From Bacteroidales bacterium (GTDB lineage: Bacteria > Bacteroidota > Bacteroidia > Bacteroidales > WCHB1-69), in assembly GCA_017527945.1 (NCBI GenBank), contig JAFXPL010000132.1:1-28523 (forward strand): 28,523 nucleotides of DNA, given 5' to 3'. Under the pieces are notes generated by a model. That model was not told the DNA's origin. It saw only the letters and a program-made list of their open reading frames with translations, and made no database searches. The translations under genes were made by a program, and so were the position numbers. This document shows, piece by piece, positions 23,082 through 28,523 of this stretch (position 1 is its first letter; the number at the start of each line of letters is the position of its first letter).

Positions 23082-24107
23082 TCACAGTTCCCAGGTGAAC
23101 CGCAGCGTGTCGATGCCGTCCGGGTAGTCGGTCAGGGTAGGTGACTGTGCGCTGCCAAAAGGCTCGGCGCGGTCGATGGCCGGGTTGTGGCTCACGATGC
23201 ACTGCAGCTGCTCGCGATCATCGGTCAGCCGTTGGTTCACCGCCTGAAGGTCCTGGTAGTGTTCAAAGTGCAGCATCCCGATGGGGGAGGCGTATTCCGG
23301 CCGCTCGACCAGCAGGAAGGTGCCCGCGTCCATGTAGAAGATCTGGTTCATCAGGTGGACGGCCTTCTGGTACTCCAGGTTGTTGTTGAACTGGTGGTGC
23401 TGCGCGATGGGGCGGCTCTCTTGTGTTAAAATTTGCAAAAACGGCACGAAATCGTAATCTTCCGGCACAAACAGTTTGGAGACGGAGCGGCAGCCTAAGC
23501 CAAAGTAAAGGTAGATGTCGTTGGCGAGGGCGCGAAGTTCCGCCTCGGTTTCGGTACCGTCGATCACGGCCACGCTGTTGCGGTTTTTGCGCAGGATGTG
23601 CGGATATTTGCTGAAGTAGTAGTCGAAATAGCGGGCGGAATTGTTGCTGCCGGTGGCGATGACGGCGTCGAAGTCGGTCACCTTCTCCACAAACTGGATG
23701 CGTTCTCCGAAGCCGGGTTCGATGTGCACGAGTTCCTGAGCGAGCACGGGCAGGAGGATTTTGTCTTGCGAGGAGAGTTTCCCCTGGTAGTCGTTGCCGC
23801 CCGCGAGGATGCAGAAGAAGTCGTGGAAGGCGGCGACGGGGATGTTGCCGGCGGAGATGACGGCGATGCGCCGGCGCGGGGCCTCGGCCGGTGCAACGTG
23901 CTGATAGCGGGCGAGGTACGCATCCAAAGCCTCGGGCGCGAGCATCTGTCCGATGGCGCGAAGCGCATGGCGGCAGAAATCCGGCGTGAACCAGCTGTTC
24001 TCGCGATACTGCCGCTCGATGGCCGCCCCGAAGGTGTCTTCCAGCCTTTGCGGGTTGCGTAATAGTTCTCCTAATTGTTTGAATGCTTGTATGTTGGTGG
24101 TGAACAT
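23082..24107 (-). CDS. Acyl-CoA reductase, LuxC-like
   Basis: A 341-aa member of the LuxC/acyl-CoA reductase family (aldehyde dehydrogenase fold), expected to reduce acyl-CoA or acylated enzyme to an aldehyde with NAD(P)H. Visible are AVISAGNIPVAAFHDFFCIL (82-101), GKLSSQD, VIATGSNNSARYFDYYF (149-165) and the catalytic cysteine Cys206 in LYFGLGCRSVSKLFVPEDYD. Luminescence genes luxA/B are absent, so a metabolic role is likely; many Bacteroidota carry such an orphan. It lies 75 bp downstream of the malic enzyme on the same strand, with only a GGGTTAA-type array between them that ends at its start codon. The physiological acyl substrate is unknown. Confidence 0.88.
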   Translation of the reverse strand: MFTTNIQAFKQLGELLRNPQRLEDTFGAAIERQYRENSWFTPDFCRHALRAIGQMLAPEALDAYLARYQHVAPAEAPRRRIAVISAGNIPVAAFHDFFCILAGGNDYQGKLSSQDKILLPVLAQELVHIEPGFGERIQFVEKVTDFDAVIATGSNNSARYFDYYFSKYPHILRKNRNSVAVIDGTETEAELRALANDIYLYFGLGCRSVSKLFVPEDYDFVPFLQILTQESRPIAQHHQFNNNLEYQKAVHLMNQIFYMDAGTFLLVERPEYASPIGMLHFEHYQDLQAVNQRLTDDREQLQCIVSHNPAIDRAEPFGSAQSPTLTDYPDGIDTLRFTWEL

Positions 24108-24172
24108 TGGGTTAATGGGGTGATGGGTTAATGGGTTAGTGGGGTAATGGGTTAAGGGGTTAAGGGGTTGGT
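24108..24172. repeat. CCC(M)TTAA 7-9-bp array abutting the LuxC-like start codon
   Basis: On the minus strand the array reads CCCCTTAA, CCCCTTAA, CCCATTA, CCCCACTAA, CCCATTAA, CCCATCA, CCCCATTAA, CCCA and then ATG. It fills the gap between the malic enzyme stop and the next gene and leaves no room for a Shine-Dalgarno. A related CCCTTAA/CCCAATAA array abuts the glyS ATG. Confidence 0.85.
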
Positions 24173-24182
24173 TCAGAGATTT

Positions 24183-25631
24183 CTAATCGTGGATGGTGTC
24201 CACCACATTTTTCAGAATCCGCTTCATCTCCTCCTCGGGAAAGGCCTTCAGGATGCCCTCGCGCATGAAGAGGTCCATGGCGCGGTGCGTCTCGTCGATG
24301 TCGTGCTTGGCTAAGGAGTAGATTTCGGCGCGGCTGAGCGGATGGCGGGCGATGCCGCTGTTGACGGCGCACTCGCCCACGGCGGCGGCCACGGTGGGGA
24401 AGAGGTCGCTGTCCATCATCGTGGGCATGATGCGGTCGGCATGGATGCCCTGCCGCTCGGCGAAGTCGGCGATGGCGTGCGCGGCGCAGACGGCCATCTC
24501 GTCGGTGATTTTGCGGGCGGACACGAGAAGGGTGCCCTTGAGGATGGAGGGGAAGCAGACGGAGTTGTTGACCTGGTTGGGGAAGTCGCCGCGGCCGGTG
24601 GCCACGATGAAGGCGCCGGCGGCCTTGGCGGCGTGCGGGTAGATTTCGGGCACGGGGTTGGCGCAGGCGAACACGACGGCCTTCTCCGCCATCCTGGAGA
24701 TCCACTCCGGCTTGATGGTGTCGGGGCCGGGGTGGGAGAGGGCCACCAAAACATCAGCCCCGGCGAAGGCCTCCTCAGGCGTGGTGACGCACTGCGGGTT
24801 GGTGATCTGGCAGAGCCGCCACTGCGGGTAGAACCGCGTGTCGTTCTCGTAGTCTGAACGGTTGCGGTGCAGCGTGCCGTCCTTGTCGAACAGGATGATG
24901 TGCCTGGGGTCGGCGCCGTCCTGGATCATCAGTCGGGCGATGCTGCTGTTGGCCGCTCCCGCGCCGTAGAGCACGATTTTCGCGTTCTGTAACTTTTTGC
25001 CCGCGATTTTCAGCGCGTTGAGCACACCGGCGAGGGTCACGCAGGCGGTGCCCTGCGCGTCGTCGTGCCACACCGGGATGTCGCACGCCTCGCGCAGCTC
25101 GTCCAGCACGCGGTAGCAGTTGGGCTGCGAGATGTCCTCCAGGTTCACCGCCCCGAAGCTGGGTTGCACCATCTTCACGAAGTCGATGATCTTGTCGGCC
25201 TGGTGCACCCCGTTCTCGTCGCGGCTGTCGATGCAAAGCGCGGTGGCATCGATGCCGCCCAAGTACTTCATCAGCAGGGCTTTGCCCTCCATCACGCCGA
25301 GACCGCCGGGAGGGGTGCAGTCGCCGTCGCCCAAAACGCGCGTGCTGTCGCTGACCACCGCCACCAGGTTCGCGCGGTTGCTGAGCCGGAACGAGCGGTC
25401 GTTGTCGTCGCGGATGGTCGTGGAGACGGCCGACACGCCGGGCGTGTACCAGGCGTTGAACCAGCCCAGACTCTCGATCGGCACCTTCGGCAGCGTCTGG
25501 ATCTTGCCGCCGTAGTATTCATGCGCACAAAGCGACAATTTCTTGAAAAACAATGTTTTAGCCTTGGCTTTCTGCTCTTCGCTGAAGGATTCGGGAAGGA
25601 AATCCCCGATATGGTCGATGATGTTGCTCAT
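24183..25631 (-). CDS. Malic enzyme (NAD(P)-dependent malate dehydrogenase, decarboxylating)
   Basis: A 482-aa cytoplasmic enzyme converting malate to pyruvate plus CO2 with NAD(P)H formation. It is the short bacterial form without the phosphotransacetylase-like tail found in MaeB. Motifs are WYTPGVSAVS (61-70), TPPGGLGVMEGKALLMKYLGG (106-126), PSFGAVNLEDISQP (157-170), the metal-binding VWHDDAQGTA (187-196), Rossmann IVLYGAGAANSS (219-230) and FACANPVPEIYP. The more usual FHDDQ(H)GTA appears here as WHDDAQGTA. The ATG at 25631 is preferred; 30 upstream in-frame residues cover the promoter and are unlike the family. It is divergent from the sugar kinase. The cofactor preference is not assigned. 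Confidence 0.93.
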   Translation of the reverse strand: MSNIIDHIGDFLPESFSEEQKAKAKTLFFKKLSLCAHEYYGGKIQTLPKVPIESLGWFNAWYTPGVSAVSTTIRDDNDRSFRLSNRANLVAVVSDSTRVLGDGDCTPPGGLGVMEGKALLMKYLGGIDATALCIDSRDENGVHQADKIIDFVKMVQPSFGAVNLEDISQPNCYRVLDELREACDIPVWHDDAQGTACVTLAGVLNALKIAGKKLQNAKIVLYGAGAANSSIARLMIQDGADPRHIILFDKDGTLHRNRSDYENDTRFYPQWRLCQITNPQCVTTPEEAFAGADVLVALSHPGPDTIKPEWISRMAEKAVVFACANPVPEIYPHAAKAAGAFIVATGRGDFPNQVNNSVCFPSILKGTLLVSARKITDEMAVCAAHAIADFAERQGIHADRIMPTMMDSDLFPTVAAAVGECAVNSGIARHPLSRAEIYSLAKHDIDETHRAMDLFMREGILKAFPEEEMKRILKNVVDTIHD

Positions 25632-25659
25632 AATTTTGTTACCTACATTTTTCAAGCTG

Positions 25660-25667
25660 CGAAGATA
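25660..25667 (-). promoter_or_regulatory. -7-like box (TATCTTCG) for the malic enzyme
   Basis: The minus-strand TATCTTCG, identical to the -7 box of the PNGase F fusion gene, lies about 29 bp upstream of the ATG at 25631. Confidence 0.55.
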
Positions 25668-25693
25668 GGATTTTTTCGGGTACAAAAAAAATG

Positions 25694-25701
25694 TATCTTT
25701 G
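25694..25701 (+). promoter_or_regulatory. -7 box (TATCTTTG) for the RfaE1-like kinase
   Basis: A perfect TAnnTTTG followed by CCG, only 18 bp before the ATG at 25720, implying a very short leader. It is 26 bp from the divergent malic enzyme box, so the two promoters overlap. Confidence 0.65.
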
Positions 25702-25719
25702 CCGACTAATTTTTTGAAC

Positions 25720-26730
25720 ATGAAAAAGGAAAACGTAGATCAGATTTTTGAGGAATTCAAGAATGCTAAGATACTGGTAATCGGGGATGTGATGATCGAC
25801 TGCTACCTCACTGGCAAGGTCACGCGCATCAGCCCGGAGGCACCGGTGCCGATTGTGAACGTGCAAAACCGCAGCTACCGCCTCGGCGGCGCCGCCAACG
25901 TTGCGCTCAATCTCAAGTCGTTGGGTGCCGACCCGATTCTCTGCTCCGTCATCGGCAGCGACTCCAAGGCCAAGGTCTTCTACAACTTGATGGAGGACTG
26001 CGACCTCACTTCCGATGCCATCGTGCCCATGTATGGCCGCCGCACCACCATCAAGTACCGCATCATCGGCAACAATTGCCACATCGTGCGGGTCGATGAC
26101 GAGCGCGTGCAGCAGCTCAAGGAACGTGAGAAACGCCAGTTCCTCACCACCGTGGAGCAGATCATCGACCATAACGACATCGATGCCGTGATTTTCGAAG
26201 ATTATGACAAAGGTTTGTTTTCCAAGGAGTTAATATCTGAAATCATCAATTTCGCCCATAAGAAGAACATCTATGTGGCCGTTGACCCCAAGGAGAAAAA
26301 CTTCAATAATTATATGAACGTCAATCTCTTCAAGCCCAACATGAAGGAACTCTCGAAAGGCCTTCACGTGGAGGAGAATACGGAACTCACCTTGGAGGAG
26401 ATCCACGACCTGGCCAAGGAGTTCGCCGAGCGCCAGCACATCGACAAGGTGATGGTCACCATGTCGGCGCGCGGCATCGCCTTCTATGACCGCGAGCACG
26501 ACAAATTCTTCCACCAGCCCGCCTTCCACCGCCGCGTGAGCGACGTTTCCGGCGCCGGCGACACGGTCATCTCCGTGGCCACGCTCTTCCTGCTGAAAGG
26601 CCATTCCGTGGAGGAGACCTGCCTCGCCTCCAACCTGGCCGGCGGCCTCGTGTGCGAATACGTGGGCGTGGTGCCCATCAACGGCGCCCAGCTGAAGGAC
26701 GAAATGGTGAAAAACGCACCCAATCACTAA
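25720..26730 (+). CDS. PfkB-family sugar kinase, RfaE1/HldE N-domain type
   Basis: A 336-aa ribokinase-fold kinase closest in pattern to the heptose-7-phosphate kinase domain of HldE/RfaE. GDVMIDCYLTGKVTRISPEAP (22-42) is the characteristic N-terminal signature, followed by RLGGAANVALNLKSLGA (54-70), DYDKG (161-165) and the catalytic DVSGAGDT (275-282). If it is HldA-like, it phosphorylates D-glycero-D-manno-heptose-7-phosphate at C1 for LPS core or surface glycan synthesis. The adenylyltransferase domain of bifunctional HldE is absent, so that step would need another gene. The ATG at 25720 is used; a TTG at 25699 overlaps the -7 box. The next gene encodes an outer-membrane protein 64 bp downstream. 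An alternative sugar-phosphate substrate cannot be excluded. Confidence 0.85.
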   Translation: MKKENVDQIFEEFKNAKILVIGDVMIDCYLTGKVTRISPEAPVPIVNVQNRSYRLGGAANVALNLKSLGADPILCSVIGSDSKAKVFYNLMEDCDLTSDAIVPMYGRRTTIKYRIIGNNCHIVRVDDERVQQLKEREKRQFLTTVEQIIDHNDIDAVIFEDYDKGLFSKELISEIINFAHKKNIYVAVDPKEKNFNNYMNVNLFKPNMKELSKGLHVEENTELTLEEIHDLAKEFAERQHIDKVMVTMSARGIAFYDREHDKFFHQPAFHRRVSDVSGAGDTVISVATLFLLKGHSVEETCLASNLAGGLVCEYVGVVPINGAQLKDEMVKNAPNH

Positions 26731-26794
26731 AAAAAATCGTGTCACATACACTAAAACTCTCGTGATCTCGTTACTGCACTTTTGATTCGGAATT

Positions 26795-27517
26795 ATGAGA
26801 TTGAAAAGAACGATTGCGATAGTACTCTTTGTTGTGGCGATGGCCGCGCAGGCCCATGCGCAGTACCAGTTCGGCGTGCCCAACCTGTTGAAATACGACA
26901 AGAAGCCCTTTCATTTCGGATTCACCTTGGGCTATAACCTCTTCGACTACCGCATCTCCTCAAAGCCGGATTTGGCGGAGTATGACTCGCTGATGGTCAT
27001 CAACACCCATGCCATGAGCGGATTCAGCCTCGGCATCGTCACCAACCTGCGCCTCGGCAAGTACTTCGACCTCCGTTTCATCCCCGGCCTCTCCTTCGGC
27101 GACCGGTACATCAACTATACCATCCGCTACGGCGACGGCTCGGAGCTTGTCACCGCCAAGAACGTGGAGTCCGTCTATCTCGAAATGCCTATCCTGTTCA
27201 AGTACAAGTCGTCCCGGATGCTTAACAACATCAGGGCTTACGTGCTCGCCGGCGGGCAATATACCTTCGACATGATCTCCGCCAAGAAGAAAAAGGCTCC
27301 CGAGAACGGTGAAGTCGTGCTCAAACTCAACCCTCACGACGTGCAGGCGCAGGTCGGCGTCGGCTTCGACTTCTACTGCACCTACTTCAAGTTCACCACC
27401 GAGCTCAAGATGTCGTTCGGCTTCCTCAACATGCTCGTCCCCGAAGACAACATGTACGCCACCAGCGTCACCTCCCTCAAAGCCAAAAACCTGCAAATCT
27501 CCTTTATCTTTGAGTAG
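26795..27517 (+). CDS. PorT-like outer-membrane beta-barrel protein (type IX secretion)
   Basis: A 240-aa protein with a signal peptide ending AHAQ (about residue 23), then YQFGVPNLLKYDKKPFHFGFTLGYNLFDYRI. Alternating hydrophobic and aromatic strands end in the barrel-type C-terminus LQISFIFE. Size and the N-terminal 'FHFGFTLGYN' pattern fit the PorT/SprT proteins needed for the Bacteroidota type IX secretion system, though generic porin-family barrels are similar. A loop with KKKKAPENGEV separates two strands. It follows the sugar kinase on the same strand after 64 bp. No recognised T9SS C-terminal sorting domain was noticed on other proteins in the window. Beta-barrel localisation is more certain than the PorT identity. 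Confidence 0.75.
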   Translation: MRLKRTIAIVLFVVAMAAQAHAQYQFGVPNLLKYDKKPFHFGFTLGYNLFDYRISSKPDLAEYDSLMVINTHAMSGFSLGIVTNLRLGKYFDLRFIPGLSFGDRYINYTIRYGDGSELVTAKNVESVYLEMPILFKYKSSRMLNNIRAYVLAGGQYTFDMISAKKKKAPENGEVVLKLNPHDVQAQVGVGFDFYCTYFKFTTELKMSFGFLNMLVPEDNMYATSVTSLKAKNLQISFIFE

Positions 27518-27557
27518 AACTTAGAACTTAGACATAGAACTTAAACTTAGACTTAGA
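27515..27557. repeat. AACTTAG array starting at the porT-like stop codon
   Basis: Directly after the TAG stop (27515-27517) come AACTTAG, AACTTAG, ACATAG, AACTTAA, ACTTAG and ACTTAG. Every unit ends in TAG or TAA. This array is joined directly to the different array that precedes glyS. Confidence 0.85.
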
Positions 27558-27558
27558 A

Positions 27559-27626
27559 CCCTTAACCCAATAACCCTTAACCCAATAACCCTTAACCCAA
27601 TAACCCTTAACCCAATAACCCAATAA
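27559..27626. repeat. Four 15-bp units CCCTTAACCCAATAA plus a half unit before glyS
   Basis: Four perfect copies at 27559-27573, 27574-27588, 27589-27603 and 27604-27618 are followed by CCCAATAA (27619-27626), two bases and the glyS ATG. The 15-mer is a dimer of CCCTTAA and CCCAATAA, related to the array before the LuxC-like gene. Confidence 0.95.
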
Positions 27627-27628
27627 TA

Positions 27629-28523
27629 ATGAACGACGACCTTTTCAAACAAATCATAGCCCATGCCAAGGAGTATGGTTTCATTTTCCCGTCGAGTGAG
27701 ATTTACGACGGTCTCAGCGCGGTGTATGACTACGGCCAGAACGGCGTGGAGCTGAAGAACAACATCAAGCAGTACTGGTGGAAGGCAATGGTGCAGTACC
27801 ACGAGAACATCGTGGGCTTGGACAGCGCCATCTTCATGCACCCCACCATCTGGAAGGCCTCCGGCCATGTCGATGCGTTCAATGACCCGCTCATCGACAA
27901 CAAGGACTCCAAGAAGCGCTACCGCGCCGACGTGCTGATTGAGGATCACATCCAAAAGATTGAGGATAAGATAGATAAGGAAATAGAGAAGGCGAAAAAG
28001 CGCTTCAACAACTTCGACGAGGTGCTCTACCGCCAGACCAACACCCGCGTGGTGCAATACCAGGCTCAGGTCGATGACATCCGCTCCCGTTTCGCCGAGC
28101 TGATGAACAACAACGACTTGGTCGGGCTGAAGGCGCTGATTGAGGAGCTGGGCATCGCCTGTCCGATTTCCGGCACGCGCAACTGGACCGACGTGCGTCA
28201 GTTCAACCTGATGTTCGCCACCAAACTGGGTTCCGTGGCCGACGGCGCCGACACCATCTACCTCCGCCCCGAGACGGCCCAGGGCATCTTCGTGAACTTC
28301 CTCAACATCTACAAGACCGGCCGCATGAAACTGCCGTTCGGCATTGCGCAGATCGGCAAGGCCTTCCGCAATGAGATCGTGGCTCGCCAGTTCATCTTCA
28401 GCATGCGCGAGTTCGAACAGATGGAGATGCAGTTCTTCGTGAAACCCGGTGAGGAACTCAAATGGTTCGACTATTGGAAACAGACCCGTCTTCAGTGGCA
28501 TACGGACCTGGGTATCGCTCCGG
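27629..28523 (+). CDS. glyS: Glycyl-tRNA synthetase, 5' part (runs off the window)
   Basis: The frame is open to the window end: 298 codons with no stop, so the 3' part is missing. The translation begins MNDDLFKQIIAHAKEYGF and shows the homodimeric class II GlyRS features IFPSSEIYDGLSAVYDYG and a later NWTDVRQFNLMF, then YLRPETAQGIFVNF and the motif 2 region FGIAQIGKAFRNEI, followed by REFEQMEMQFFV. The enzyme charges tRNA-Gly in the cytoplasm. Homodimeric GlyRS has about 450-520 residues, so perhaps 60% is present. A lysine-rich stretch (about 110-135) is a normal insertion. The ATG at 27629 follows a 15-bp repeat array with no Shine-Dalgarno. Confidence 0.95.
   Translation, partial: MNDDLFKQIIAHAKEYGFIFPSSEIYDGLSAVYDYGQNGVELKNNIKQYWWKAMVQYHENIVGLDSAIFMHPTIWKASGHVDAFNDPLIDNKDSKKRYRADVLIEDHIQKIEDKIDKEIEKAKKRFNNFDEVLYRQTNTRVVQYQAQVDDIRSRFAELMNNNDLVGLKALIEELGIACPISGTRNWTDVRQFNLMFATKLGSVADGADTIYLRPETAQGIFVNFLNIYKTGRMKLPFGIAQIGKAFRNEIVARQFIFSMREFEQMEMQFFVKPGEELKWFDYWKQTRLQWHTDLGIAP

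Noticed and set aside
27521..28501. A minus-strand open frame opposite glyS
   Set aside because: Its end is the translated repeat array (repeated VIGLR), and the rest lies opposite unmistakable GlyRS motifs.

Overview
The window is a chromosomal segment of a Bacteroidales-type bacterium (phylum Bacteroidota), probably an uncultured or lightly studied one. Four kinds of evidence point this way. Several genes have the phylum-specific -7 box TAnnTTTG upstream (for example at 1265, 13473, 15409, 19970 and 25694). There is a PorT-like type IX secretion protein, a GLPGLI-type domain fused to a PNGase F-like enzyme, and Bacteroidota-style SurA/PpiC paralogues with signal peptides ending in AQ. Ordinary TGA, TAA and TAG stops are used. 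No rRNA, tRNA, IS element, phage gene or CRISPR array was seen.

Layout. 28-1194: a membrane-anchored metallophosphoesterase. 1327-5336: a tight plus-strand operon with a double-parvulin PPIase, a SurA-like lipoprotein, dut and a TPR protein. 5421-7925: a class II-like UvrA paralogue. 7957-13444 on the minus strand: a three-gene cluster of a secreted protein with five divergent repeats, a CHASE2 membrane sensor without a cytoplasmic output domain, and a secreted caspase-fold/Sel1-repeat protein. 13598-15292 (minus): a GLPGLI-PNGase F fusion. 15444-17504: a class V aminotransferase/cysteine desulfurase, then prmC, whose N-terminus is interrupted by an in-frame TGA. 17557-19705 (minus): trxB and a WG-repeat membrane protein. 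20020-23056: pgi and a sodium:solute symporter. 23082-25631 (minus): a LuxC-like acyl-CoA reductase and a malic enzyme. 25720-28523: a RfaE1/HldE-type sugar kinase, a PorT-like barrel and the 5' part of glyS, which runs off the window.

Two things stand out. The first is the CHASE2-caspase cluster. The sensor domain and the predicted protease should both lie outside the cytoplasm, so this could be an envelope signalling or proteolysis module. The second is that many intergenic gaps hold short degenerate tandem arrays with 7-, 8-, 9- or 15-bp units. Some begin at, and run in phase with, the stop codon of the upstream gene, and others end directly at the start codon of the next gene. Together they look like a genome-wide gene-boundary repeat system.

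Most other genes are housekeeping: envelope protein folding (PPIases), nucleotide hygiene (dut), DNA repair or drug protection (uvrA-like), redox (trxB), translation (prmC, glyS), and central carbon metabolism (pgi, malic enzyme).
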